Notes under the pieces: model-generated
What the model saw: only the letters and a program-made list of their open reading frames with translations
Told to the model about the DNA's origin: nothing
Databases searched by the model: none
In this document: positions 1 to 15,691 of the stretch, piece after piece
How the letters are laid out: each line of letters opens with the position of its first letter
Numbering within the stretch: the first letter of the stretch is position 1
Assembly (NCBI GenBank): GCA_002914845.1
Contig: JXTC01000711.1
Span: forward strand, 27,823-91,822
From: Trema orientale
Taxonomy: Eukaryota > Streptophyta > Magnoliopsida > Rosales > Cannabaceae
DNA length: 64,000 nucleotides
Direction: 5' to 3'
Program-made: the position numbers and the translations under genes

Positions 1-1162
1 TGGATTCATCTATTTGAAGGTGTTACAGCAGTAATATTTTGTGCTGCAATTAGCGAGTAAGGCTACCGTATCACATCTTCAAATGCATGTTACAACAAAG
101 CCGTTGAGCCTCGTTTTTAATTATCTGACATTGTCGATATTGAACATTTCCCTACAGGTATGATCAAACACTTTTTGAAGATGACAACAAAAACCGAATG
201 ATGGAGACAAAGGAACTCTTCGAATGGGTCCTGAAGCAACCATGTTTTGAGGTTTTCCTTTCCCTACTGTGCTTACGTGTTTCTACGCGTGTGTGCAACA
301 CACGTGTGGCTGTTTGAGAAACTTGTTTTTATTTCTTCTCTTCAATAGGAGAAATAGTCATTGGCTTTTCCTAGGGCAATTGTCTTTCTCATACAACAAA
401 TGACTATTCTTATGTTCGGAGTGCAGAAAACGTCCTTCATGCTGTTTCTAAACAAGTTTGATATATTTGAGAAGAAGGTTCTAAAAGTAAGAAGCAGTAG
501 ACAGTGCCACTTCAGTTCACTTCTAAAGAAATATTATTGCTTTTGGTTTTCTGATCTCCTTCGTCTTTGTTCCGCAGGTGCCCCTAAATGCATGCGAGTG
601 GTTCAAAGATTATCAGCCGGTGTCGACAGGAAAACAAGAGATTGAGCATGCATACGAGTAAGAATTTTGTGCCTTTCTTGTCCCTTTGGATGAAAGAAAA
701 CAAATTTATCAAGACACAGACACCTATGCCGAAATGAGGCTTATGACTGGCGATGATATCAAGCAACTTAGTTCGTGAGAATAAAACTGCCTTTTTTCCT
801 TCTGGGAAATCTTGATTCGTTCTAAAAATCTAATTTGCGAAAACAGAACTCCATTTTCCCTTTCAGGAAATCCCGATTCATTCTAAAACTGTTTCTTTTA
901 TTTGTTTCTAAAAGCCTTGAAAAAGTGTTTTTCATTTCTTGGATAGTTAAAATGATCAGTTCAAATCTTTCCGTTTAATTTCAGGTTTGTGAAGAAGAAA
1001 TTCGAGGAAATGTACTTCCAGAGCACTGCTCCTGATCGCGTAGACCGGGTCTTTAAGATCTACAGAACCACTGCCCTTGATCAAAAGCTTGTCAAGAAGA
1101 CCTTCAAGCTTGTAGATGAGACATTGAGGCGGCGAAACCTCTTTGAGGCTGGCTTGTTGTGA
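1..1162 (+). CDS. GPA1: Heterotrimeric G-protein alpha subunit, 3' part (GPA1), 5' end outside window
   Basis: Five exons read in frame: 1-56, 158-251, 427-486, 578-657 and 985-1162, giving 155 codons and a TGA stop. The fragment begins [13 protein letters not shown], which follows the switch II glutamine region in GPA1, and would correspond to residues 229-383 of the 383-residue Arabidopsis protein. The guanine-specificity motif NKFD (exon 3) and the TTALD motif (exon 5) are both present. The C-terminus ends [11 protein letters not shown], the plant form without the pertussis-toxin cysteine. GPA1 is a plasma-membrane GTPase that partners with the beta-gamma dimer and RGS1 in hormone, stomatal and growth signalling. 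The P-loop and N-terminal lipidation site lie upstream and cannot be checked. An extra-large G protein (XLG) is less likely because the tail fits canonical GPA1 and FAP2 lies next to it. Confidence 0.95.
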
Positions 1163-2882
1163 CCAACTGAATCAGTTTCTCGGAAAAAAGAATGAAAAGA
1201 AATTTGTGTTTGGGAGGAACTATACATGAGATTTTTGAGCACTTGATTCCTTGATTTTTAGCATTTATTTATTTTCAATTAAATCTTTGTTCGATATACA
1301 AGTGGACAGAAACGTTTAGAAAATACAACCGAAAAACCAAAAATGTAATGGGGGTGATAAAAACTTTTCTTATTTACAACTTGAGCCCAAATTTGGTACC
1401 TAATTGGTGAATGGCACGGGTATTCCACTTTAGTTGCAATTTGCAAATGCGACAGTGTAGAGGGTGGACCCACCGTGTTGTATCAAATTGGTAGGAAAAG
1501 TTTATTAAGGCGATGGATGCGATGGGATGGGATGGGATGGGTGCAGCTAATTAATTAGAGTCGCTCCAAATCTAAGTTGGGCAAGTCAAATCAATAACCG
1601 ACCATGACAGGCGCAAAAGGCAAAACCATTGTTTTTTAGTCTTGTCGAGTTGTCAACTAATTCATTATAAATGAAAAAAGTTGTCGATTAATTGGTGCCC
1701 ATTTCTATGGAAGTCTCTTTCTAATTTCTACTCTACGTCCATTTTCCGAACAATTTCCTTTCTTTTTTTTTTTTTTTTTGAAGTGCTAATTTTATTCTTT
1801 TTATTTGTCATGTTTCACGATATAATATGTGGGTTTTTATTATATTTTGTAATATAATCAAAATGTAAATATATTTTGGTAAAGTTTACATATGAGTTTT
1901 AGTAAAATAAGAGAGTGGAAAGGAGTTTTCCCCTCTTCAATGTGTTAACTAATTGAGTAAGTTAATTGACTTGATAGATCACTTTAAGCGGGTTGGGAAG
2001 TTAGCAGATTTATGACCATTGAGAAAGTGAAAAGAGAGTAGCATAATTCACGAAATTATATTGAGTTTGGTTATATAAGCATTTTGTTCCATTTTTCTTT
2101 GAAAAATTAAATTGATGTCTTTGATTATGCATGGAATCTGATAATAACGTTATAATTTTGTTGTAATATACAATACGATAACCTTATAGGCTTATGCAGA
2201 TATCAACACTCCCAGAATGTGTGCTAAATAACGTAATACTAATATTAACATTTTCCAGTGTGTGCACAAATCTTGTAAACAAACCCATGAGCACTCCCAT
2301 TTCCATCCTAATACATCACACAGCAAACACACCTTACTTTTAACATCATTAATATAGCACAATAACATAATTATGCTCCTACAAAGATAATTATGTTGCT
2401 ATCATACAAAATTTCTTATAATATCATTAATAATAAATAGTAATTGATATAGCATAATAACATATAATTTACCAAACACTTAAAATGTTACTTTTAAACA
2501 ACAATAGGGGTTTTATAAATTTAATTTGTTAAGTACCTAGACCTTTATTTGTNCACACTAGTAAAATTAATACTTACTATAATCTCGGCAGAAAAACAAA
2601 AAAATAAAATAAAATAAAATCTTATCTGAAGTGTAGTTATAATACCCTACCTAAAGTTATAATTAGTTTGTAATAGAGTGACTGATATTAAAAACATCTC
2701 TGTTTCTCATAATAGATGAAATTTTCCTAAAACAATGCCTGCTTATTATTTTTTTGACTTTTTTTTTTAAAGAATAATTGATTTTATATTCGAAAATTTT
2801 AACAAAAATGATATATAATAAAATCACCGCGTGTAGAGCATTCCCGTCAAAGACTTTGCCGACTGACATTCGAATCAACACG

Positions 2883-2892
2883 CCCACGTGGG
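2883..2892. promoter_or_regulatory. Palindromic G-box CCCACGTGGG
   Basis: A perfect 10 bp palindrome containing the CACGTG core bound by plant bZIP and bHLH factors. It lies about 1.9 kb upstream of the FAP2 start codon. Function is inferred from the motif only. Confidence 0.4.
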
Positions 2893-3692
2893 AGAAAAGT
2901 CAGACCGAAGCGAGAGGTTTGAACCGTTGAATTGGAAGACAACTTGGACACTGAAAGGACATTTTCGTCATTTAGAAATTCCAAGAGACCATTTTCTGTC
3001 CACCTGAAGACCATTTTCTGTCCATTAATTATCATATATGAATAAAAAATGTTCTAATATATTCCCTGAATTCTTAAAAAAAAAAATTGCTTTCATTTTC
3101 TAGATTATATATGAAATTGTACAGACCAAAAAAATCCGGTGTAATAATTTTTGTAACATTTGGGACTAAAATGAGTTGGAGAAAGTTGAAGCTTTTATAT
3201 ACTTAAAAAAACCTAAAATATAATCTTAGAATATAATACAAAATAAAAATATTGCGTGACCAAAAAAAGTTGTAGGGAAAAAGGACAAAACAGAAAAGAA
3301 AAGAAGGCAAAAGAGAAAAGGTAAAGCCATGATTTCCATCTATAAAGAAAAAAGATGTAGTTTCAATTTTTTTTTTTTTTAATAAAAAGAGGTTAATTTA
3401 TAAACATATTATATAAAATGCTATTTCCTATTTTGTCCAAAGAGGCTTATGAACCAACTGTTGCCTGTTTCTGTTTCGTACCCAAAGCATATTCCTTTTC
3501 TCTCTCTTCAACATTCGGAATTGAAAAAAAAAAAACAAAAAACAAAAAACAAAAAACAACAAGAACAACAATCTTTCAAATGCGAGAGGCCTGAAACTCC
3601 ATTTTGCGAGAACTCGATCTCGACCCTCAAGTTTTCTTGTTCTACTTTGAGGTTTGCCTCTTTTTTTTTTTTAAGTTAAATATACGATTCCC

Positions 3693-3718
3693 TTATTATT
3701 ATTATTATTATTATTATT

Positions 3719-3759
<41 letters not shown>

Positions 3760-3771
3760 CGTTGTTGTTGT
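3693..3771 (+). repeat. Compound (TTA)n-(TTG)n microsatellite
   Basis: About nine TTA units run directly into about sixteen TTG units, one of them interrupted as TCG. It lies in the probable promoter or 5' leader of FAP2. The reading frames across it are low-complexity and not genes. Confidence 0.9.
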
Positions 3772-4744
3772 TTTTTATTAATGTTTTTGGCGCCTTTTAA
3801 TTTTCTGTTTGGTTCCTGAGAAAGAATCACGAGGGAAAGCAATTACATTGGGAAAAGAAAGCTTCTTTTTGAGCCATTTTCGACGCATTCGTCTACTTCT
3901 TTCTCTTTCTCTTCCTTTTGATTTTATTATTTTTAAAGATCTTAATTAATTGACATTTTCCTTTTTCCTTTTTTGCAACTTTTTTTTTGGGGTGTTAATA
4001 CGGATTGTATTGTTGACTATTGGTTTTCATGAATGTCATTTTACAGGTACTCAATTAGCAGAATTCTGGAAATAATAGCTCCATTTGATCTGGAATAAGG
4101 AGATGATAACCTTGTACTTCGTTTTGCCCATATTATCCCTGAATCTGATGTTGCCAAAGCTTTCAGCTTTGTGATTTTTTAAGTCTTTCCCAGAAATACA
4201 TTTTAATATATATGTGGACAGAAGACAATATTTTCTGAATGATTTTTCAGTTAAATATTTGTATTGGTAATATTACTTTTGAGGGTAATGTTATTACTGT
4301 GAGGATTGCCTTATTTTGATTCATTGTACCTTTTTTTTAATTCATTGATGGAGTTGTTGGTAAGATAATAATTGTTAGTATTCGTTTGGTTGAATGGAAT
4401 TTCACCTTTTTTTTTTTTTTTGGTTGGTTTGTATACTTGTCGATGTGGAGTCGATTTGACTATGTTTAACTATCGATCTCAATTGTAAAAGAAATGTTTT
4501 AGGACTCAATCTTTGTATTTTTTTCGTTAGCGCTTTATTGAATTCAATAAAGTTCAATATGATGTTTAGTGCTGCAACGTTAGAATAACCTTTGAACTGT
4601 CTATTTTTAATTCTTTCCAGAAGTTCATGCACGACTAATCTTTTAGCATTCTGTAAAATGGGCAGGTGAATTGTAATTTCACTGTTGTTAATATTACCCT
4701 TTTATTGAGGACTCGCCTTGAGTACTCCTTTGGACGTGCAAAAC

Positions 4745-7700
4745 ATGAGGAATAACTGGTTGTGGTTCATGGATCTCGATGGAGGGTCACCATATATCTT
4801 TCCCGTGGAGCCTCTCGCTATGAATAATTTCGGGTGTCACCAGTTTTCTCAGATTTCTTCATTTATGGACAATTCTTTTTACCAATATAGACACTTATCC
4901 ATCCCCGGAAGTTTAGCTATCGAAGGAGCGTTTAACCACATTGCAAAGCTCGCTGGTGCTTTACTTTTAGTATTCTCTAGTGGGTCCAGTTTAAATCTGA
5001 CGAGGGAGATAACCGGCGATCCACATGGTCCAAAACCCAGAAGCTGTAGATCTTTTTCACAAGTTAAGCACATTGCTTCCAGTAGACAAAACTTTAGAAA
5101 ACTCCGCTTCGGATTTAGATCACAAGGCGAATCTGGGATGCCAGTTATATTTGGTAAGATATCAAGTTTTGTGTCAAAACTCCTGTTAGCTGAAAGGTTA
5201 CAATCTCATTCCTTTCTGTCACTCGCTGCTGCCCTTGTACCACCTTTGGATAACATGTAAGTTGTTAAATATCTTTTATTTGATAGTTGATTTCCCTTTA
5301 AAATATTCTATTTAGTAAGATAGTTGATTTTACTATGGTAAACTTGTTTATGTTGGTTGTCTCCAGATCTTCAAAGGTACTAGCTGTTCCGTTGGAGAAT
5401 TCTGAAGTCATGGTTCAAAGGTCTTGTGAGGTTGAGCATCAAGGACGTGCTGGTCTATCTTTTCCGGACCTGAACTGGAGAAGACATGCAGTTGAGCCCA
5501 GAACTGGCATTGAGTTTCCTTTTATTTTGCACAACATTTTAGCTGGAGAAAATAATTCCAATTTATGTTCGGAGGTTAGCGTTTAGAAACATTTTCTTGC
5601 TGAAAATTAATGACTTTGGCAAGTTCTTTTGCTATGAAATTGTGATATGTGTGCAGAAAGTAATTATCAGTTAATGATTTTATTAGTTGTAATGCTAGAA
5701 ATCTCTACTGGGGCATGTGCAAAAGCCACCTTTTAGCTATTGTATTAAAGTTTGTGAAGACAAGGTGATGAGAGGTGGTTTGAGCTGGATTAAAGTTACT
5801 ACCTTGTAGTGCATACGGAACTCTTAATTAGTCTAGATATGTCTTGCTATAATCACTTTTGGTTTACTTTGAAGCTTCTGCCTTATTTGGAGTGCATCTA
5901 GATGTTTTCTACAGGTTTCTAAAGCATGAGCTCTATAATTGTTACTTGCACTGAGAAACCCTGTGCAATTTTTTGTTTGCTGCCCTCCCTCGTCATAGGT
6001 GTTTTTTAGCTTAAACATCTTCATTCCTGTCAGGTCCTTGTTGGAACTGGATCCCGAACAATGACAATAATTAGATTAAAGTCTCTGAAAGTCTATGCAT
6101 ATGGTTTTTGTAAGTCTTTCTCTCTCCTTAGTTGGTGAAATTATTCATTTCAAATATTGTCTGGACCCTCAAAGTTAATCTTAATCTTTTCTTTCAGATG
6201 TCCATCCTTCCTCTGTTTGTGAGAAATTGGGTAAAAAATATGCTTCCTTTTCAGTTGATGAACTAAACACACGCCAAGATTTTTATGAGGATCTTCTCAG
6301 GTACTGATAGTAAACTTAAATACAGTGTGATTTCATCTATGTTGTCGTACACTTTTATGATTAATTTGAATCCTAAAGAGGAGTCTGCAGAAATGCATTA
6401 AGTTACATCAATTGAAACAAATTTTGCTGATATGTGCAACTTGTAATTCCTATGGTCGATTAATTTGCTTTGTAGTGTGTTTTAGCACATTTCCACTGTT
6501 TTGCGGACGTTACAATCTTTGACGATTTTTATCTTCGTGGTGTTGATGGCTTTGCTTCTATTTTTCTTACTTATGATTTTTCTTTTAAATTACAGCTGTT
6601 TTATCAACTATTGTATCTACTCTGTTTTTCTCATGCAAGTTCTATTTTTGAGTGTCTTGCAGGGAGGATATCAATATGACTGTTAGGCTTGTGGTTAGTT
6701 GCAATGGTTTGAAAATCAATTCCGTAAAAGAGTAAGGTTTTCTTCTTCTGGATGTAGCTTTATTAATTTGATGCGTTTTGAGGTCTGTTTGTTAAGAGAA
6801 ACATTGGCACATTTTTTACAATTTGCATTTAGCAATATGTTGTTCTTATTAATGCACTGTAAATAGCTTGGTTATCCAAAGTGTCTAACCTTCAGCTGTG
6901 ATGGACTTTTATTTATCTTGAGAGCATTTTGGTTATTAATATTTATCTATATTTAAAACTTACTTCATAGTTGGGTTGGGGACGCAACAGAAAAAAGAAG
7001 TAGAATACATTTTTTTTTTTTTTTTTTTTTTGAAAAGAGCTTAAATGATTTGAACAGTTCTGCTGTGGGTTTTATGCATTTTAGCTCAATGGCTCAGGAG
7101 CAGTGATTTTACATATTCTTATCTCGTGCACTCTCAGAACCCAAGTCCTGTATTAGCCATATAGGTAACCTCTGGGCAGAAGTTCTAGTCTTTCTCATTC
7201 TTGTGCTTTTAATTGTACTTAATGCAGTGCCTTTGAGAAATCCCTTCGAGCCCGATTAGTTAAGGTATTTCAACCACATTTCAGCGTCCCTTATCTGCGT
7301 TCATATGCTTATTGGCTAACTCTTCTTAATTTCCGTTTACTTCTGTTAGACAAACCCGGACACTGATTATCATTGCATAGGAAGCTTTGGCTCTTGCTTC
7401 ACACAAGATATTCCTTTGCCTGCGGTAAAACTCCATTTCTTGCCTTGTTAAGGATTTTTTTTATTGGCTGAAAGATGTTAGGGAATTACATCAACATATT
7501 GAGTATTGCAGGGCACGACAATTCATTTTCGACGAACAGCTGATGGTCAATTGATTACTGAAAGTAAGTAGCTGTCGTTGGGAGTGTTTTGCATTTTATT
7601 TGTTTGATGTTCTATGAAGGTTAATAGTGTCAAGAAGAAGCTTTTAGGTCTTCAATTTGAGCATTAAGCTTTGAAAACCATTGCCGTTACTGCTGAAAAT

Positions 7701-8256
7701 TTACTGGTTTTTAGAATGTACTTTCCCATCTTCTGGTAGCTGCTGCAAGTAGTAGTATGCTGCTATTGCTCTATCAAATCAGTTGGCACATCGTGTATTC
7801 CTACTTCATGCTGGACGAAGTCGTTTTAGTGGTTATTTTTTAATTTTCTCACGAAGATACTAGACTAATTGCAGCACTAATATTTAATTATTTATGCAGT
7901 CGGAGGTAATCAGATTGGAGCAGTGCAGAGCAAGGATTTGTGTAGTAAGTCAACTCTCCTCTTTTTTCTTTTTTTTTTAATGGTTCATTTTCATTTATTT
8001 TATTTCAATACTTCAAGGACACATTTTTTCTGTCCTCGAAATGTTCCCGTAAGAAGTAACTCAACTTTCCGATGGATTGATTAAAAGCCTTTGGAACAGA
8101 TGAAGAGAAACAGAGACAACGTGAAAGGTATCTGATCCTATTTCATTTTTGCTTTCAGGGGCTTTTTTTAGCATGTACATTGGTGATGTTCCTGTCTCGG
8201 AGCAAACAAAAGTAGAGATCGGAAGAAATGTTGCGAATTTAATTAGAAGGTGTTGA
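4745..8256 (+). CDS. FAP2: Chalcone-isomerase-fold fatty-acid-binding protein (FAP2-like)
   Basis: Ten exons join in frame: 4745-5256, 5367-5574, 6034-6109, 6198-6300, 6663-6731, 7228-7264, 7350-7424, 7512-7563, 7900-7944 and 8159-8256, encoding 424 aa. ATG 4745 (MRNNWLWFMDLDG) is the first in-frame ATG. The C-terminal half, from about residue 240 (TGSRTMTIIRLKSLKVYAYG) to the end, is the chalcone-isomerase-like domain, with features such as YEDLL, MTVRLVVSCNGL and GTTIHFRRTADGQL. Family members FAP1-3 bind fatty acids in plastids and are related to, but distinct from, the flavonoid enzyme. The serine-rich N-terminal part with a hydrophobic LAGALLLVF stretch is typical of FAP2, but I cannot prove plastid targeting. 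The gene directly follows GPA1, as in Arabidopsis. The 5' leader is probably spliced and is not defined. Confidence 0.9.
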
Positions 8257-9186
8257 GATAATTCTTGTCCAAGTCCCAATGGCTTCATTTTTGAAATGGG
8301 CTTGGTGATTATAGATATAACGAGCTTCCGTTAGCTACCTCATTGTGTAGCTAGTAGCTACACATGCTTGGTTTTCATGCACTTCAACAGCTACCAAAGT
8401 GCCTTCGGTTCGGTACTTCGGTTGTATTAGATAGTAGATATCAACGTGGAAGATAAGCAAAAGTGGACAATTAGTGAATTTGTGTTAAAAAGATTTCGAT
8501 TTTGAAGTGCTCAGCCAGGTCCAGGTGTCCCATAGGTTATTAATGTAAGTTATATTTACCAGTCTGCTTATAATGAGACTTGATCTCAATTCTTTGTAGC
8601 TCAGATATCTTTTATAATTCTTTTTAACCTGATTTAAGAGTAGGATGGTACTCTCCATTCTTTTGAAAAAGTTACCGATGAAATTTTACGATATTAAAGC
8701 TCTTTTTCACTTGGAAGTGGACCTGCGTTTGAAAATGGAATGAAGCAAAAAGGTCATCGGGTCTCGATACCTTATTATGTGTTAAGCACAGCTCCATTTG
8801 GAAAAACGTCTTCGTCATTTCAACTTGAGTTGGTGTTTTGGTTTAGAGGCTGATTTATAGCAGGAGAAAGGAGAAGGAAAAATATGTTTCAACTTTCGAG
8901 CTTTTGATTAGAGTTAATTGCACCCAAAAAAAAAAATTTCATGTTTGGCCTTTTTGCAATTTAAACATAAAGTTTTGGTTTTTACAAAACGATACCTCCA
9001 TATTTTGACATTATAAAAATTTGTACCCTTTATTTTTATTTTGCCCAATTTATATTAAGTATGAATTTGTAACATATTTCAAATTTAAGGGTCAATATTG
9101 ATAATAACTAAAATATAAAGTATAATTTGAACAAAATATTAAAATACAAAGTGATACTGTTCCTTAAATTTAAAATATTCCAAATA

Positions 9187-9260
9187 GGGGTTTGGACGTG
9201 GATACGGGTAATTTGGGCGTTTGGAGAGGGATTTGGACATGGATATGGGTAATTTGGGCT
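9187..9260 (+). repeat. Two-copy tandem repeat, about 40 bp unit
   Basis: Two imperfect copies of a unit containing TTTGGACRTGGATAYGGGTA followed by ATTTGGGC, at 9187-9220 and 9227-9260. It is more G-rich than its surroundings. No coding sense is seen. Confidence 0.7.
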
Positions 9261-9683
9261 AATACGACCTTCTTTTTATATTTCTAAATGACTTGACATT
9301 TTGTGACCTTGAATGGTTTTATATGATAGGACATGTAGTCATGACTATTGTGATGATTTATCAGAGGTCATAAAAGGTCCTTATTTTTTGTCTTAAAAAA
9401 TTCATCTTGAAAAATATAATTAAAAAATCATTATTTTGTCTACTTCCCGCCTTATTATTATGGAAAAACTATAATGGACGTCTGCTTCGGGCACTTGAAT
9501 TTTAATTGTTTTTATTTTAGTTTTTGTCCAAATATATTACTTTATATATATATAAATATATATATATAAAATATCAAATTATTTACCTGATATCAAAGTT
9601 AAGGTTTTTTCTTTTAAAAAAAAAACTTTTAAAAAGTGGCTACTCTCCTCAAAGGCCACTTAGACGAAGGGCTTCCTATAAAA

Positions 9684-10089
9684 TGTGAAAATTACACCTA
9701 ATACCCGTTTTTTAAAACTTATTTTGAAAATACCTGTTTTTAAAACTTCTTTCAAAAGTACCCATTTTTATGGTCCACATTTTATATGAAAAATATGAGT
9801 GGTCCACATTTACAATGTAAATTTTATCCATGAGGTACACATTTCATGTATAAAATATGAACGATACACATTTTAAAATGTGTGCCAATTTTGAGTGTGA
9901 ATTTTATTTATGAAATATGGACCGCAGTATGCATGAAATATATACCGTGGTCTACATTTCATGTGTAAAACAGTGGTGGTCTACATTTCTTCAAAAAAAA
10001 GGTATAAAAATGGGTATTTATGAAATAAAAATAAAAAACAGGTATTTATGAAAATATAGCTTTAAAAACGGGTATTTATGAACTTTTTC
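9684..10089. mobile_element. Non-autonomous DNA element with long inverted repeats
   Basis: The left end (GAAAATTACACCTAATACCC from 9688) and the reverse complement of the right end (GAAAAAGTTCATAAATACCC) match, and the similarity extends about 90 bp inward on each side. Each arm carries repeated ATACCCGTTTTT, ATACCTGTTTTT and ACCCATTTTT blocks. A short direct repeat TTCCTATAAAA flanks both sides (9673-9683 and 10087-10097), a possible target duplication. There is no transposase ORF, so it is MITE-like. The superfamily is uncertain. Confidence 0.65.
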
Positions 10090-10103
10090 CTATAAAAATT
10101 CAT

Positions 10104-10470
10104 GAGAAAATTAGGCCATCTATAGCTATTTTAGAAAAAAATTGCAAATTTACGGCCGGTTCAGTTTTTTCTAGATTCGGTACCGCATTTTTTAGAAAAA
10201 TATCAATTTTTAAAAAGTTTTTAGAAATGCTATTTTTAGAAATAGTAACTAGTAACCAAAAGTATTTATAACTAGTAACCAATTTTCAAACACATGTAAC
10301 TAGTAATCATTTTTAAAAATGGTAATTTTATAAATACCTTTTTTAAAAGTTGTATTTTTCTTTTAAAAAAAAGCGATACAAGAATTGAAAAAAAAAAAAA
10401 AATGACCCACCGTATTTTGTAATTTTTTTATTTTTTTATTTTTGAAGGTAAAAGTATTAGAAACCCAAAA
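10104..10470 (+). repeat. Dispersed repeat family B, copy 1
   Basis: Similar along its length, in the same orientation, to 44730-45124. Shared blocks include GAGAAAATTAGGC, ATTGCAAATTTA, AATGGTAACTAGTAA-like repeats, and the end TGACYCACCGTATTTT. No ORF. Probably a degraded non-autonomous transposon. Confidence 0.65.
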
Positions 10471-10740
10471 TCCATGCCAAAAGTTTAAAAAAAAAACCCA
10501 AAAATTTCAGATAGGCTGAATTTTAAAACTCTCCGATTCATTTAGAAAAATATCATTTTATAAAAGTTTATTTTAAAAAATTCATAAAAATTTATAAAAT
10601 ATCTATCTTCAAAATTTTTAATTTTCAAATGTACTCAAGGTAACAATTCAAATTACTTGAGGTAACTAGTTTGGATCAGGGACTTCATCAATTGGTAAAA
10701 AAAAAAAGAGAAATTTATATAGATGACCAATATTTTAAAT

Positions 10741-11000
10741 TTGATTGAGTAGATATCTACTTTTTAAATTTTATATCTAAATGTCCAAGTATATATATAT
10801 ATATGCACTTGGTCGATAAGTATATCTACCAGTTTCAGTTAATATACTGAGTGTATAAATTTTTATGCTTGGTATATAATATTTTACACTTGGTATATAA
10901 ATATATATCGGAAATTTTGCTATAATATTTAAAAAACGGACATTTACTTAAATTGAGTCTAAAATTCGGTCATTTTGCTATAAGACCCAAAAATAGTGGT
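10741..11000. repeat. Dispersed repeat family C, copy 1
   Basis: Contains the block TTTTACACTTGGTATATAAA followed by GGAAATTTTGCTATAATATTT and a CATTTTGCTATAAG end. A similar arrangement is seen at about 61745-61973. Non-coding and AT-rich, with boundaries approximate. Confidence 0.45.
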
Positions 11001-12057
11001 ATTTATCTTAATATTTTTTAATAGTATCTTTTTATTTAAGTATGAGATTTTCCAAAAAATCTTGAAATCCTGGATTTTTCTATTTGTTTTTTTAAATTTT
11101 ATCATATAAAATCAATTTCCCCTTGAAAAGAACCCTCCCTCCAAAGCCAAACCACATCATGGAAATGATTTGAAGGGCTTGTTTGGAGATATATTTTACC
11201 TTTTGTTTCGTTGTGGTTTTTTTTTTTTTTTTTGGGGAATAAAGTGTCGTTGTATTTTTTGAACTTACATAAATGATAGAGGTTTTCTCAAATAAAAGTC
11301 CGAGAACATCGTTACTCTTTATTTCACTTTTAATAATAATAAAAAAAAACCTTTCGAAAAGTGAAAAAACCTAGTTCTTTTTTCCTTCTAACCAAGCTCT
11401 AGGAAGTTAACTCAAGATATTTGGTTTTAGAGGCCCGAGGATTTAAATTGAATAATGCCATAAACCTAGTTCTTTTTTCTTTCATTTTAAGAAAACTTGG
11501 GGGGGGTCTCTGTTTATCTACATTTATAAATGTGTCCATAACTGAGGTCTTTAAGCAGAGAACCAAAAACAATAGTTAAAGAAAGAAAGAAGTTAAAGAG
11601 AACCAAATGAGGACAACAACGACAGGGGGTTATAATCACAAAAAACTAAATGAAAATACCAAGAAAGTGGATCTTCCTCGTTTCCCCGTTTTAGCTTTTC
11701 TTAACAAACCCTTTAAAAACCGTAAGTTTAAGTATAGTAAAAATGGTTGTGTAATATTATATTTTAACCCAAAAACGGTTAGTAAACCCCAAGTCAAAAG
11801 CTCTCTCCAACCCCACATTTCCCTCTCCCACCTTCTTTCTCTGCCCAATCAGCCAACACAACCACACACGTACATATTAGCTAAACATACCCACTTTCTT
11901 CCTCAGCTTTTTCCCGCCACCACCAACCAAAGCCAGCCCCCCCTCTTATAATCTTATTTCCAAAAACAAAGAAGAAAAAAAATACCCTTTTTAATTAAGC
12001 AATATAACTATTTATTTCTCGTTTTTGGTTTTGAGAAATTTGGGTTTTTGCATGTGA

Positions 12058-15691
<3,634 letters not shown>

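Larger units (their letters stand above)
1163..4744. other. Intergenic: GPA1 3' flank and FAP2 upstream region
   Basis: AT-rich DNA with no credible coding exon. It holds the GPA1 3' UTR, a (GATGG)4 run at 1521-1541, a palindromic G-box at 2883-2892 and a doubled GACCATTTTCTGTCCA motif near 2987-3025. A compound TTA/TTG microsatellite lies at 3693-3771. The pyrimidine-rich, gene-like sequence from about 3480 and possible splice acceptors near 4046 and 4665 suggest that FAP2 has a long 5' leader with introns, but I cannot define its exons. Confidence 0.6.

Noticed and set aside
1..1162. Extra-large G protein (XLG) instead of GPA1
   Set aside because: The C-terminal sequence, the 155-residue fit to the end of a 383-residue protein, and the FAP2 neighbour all favour canonical GPA1.
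4718..4744. Earlier in-frame start (TTG) for FAP2
   Set aside because: No ATG is present there; the first in-frame ATG is 4745 and gives the family-like MRNNW start.
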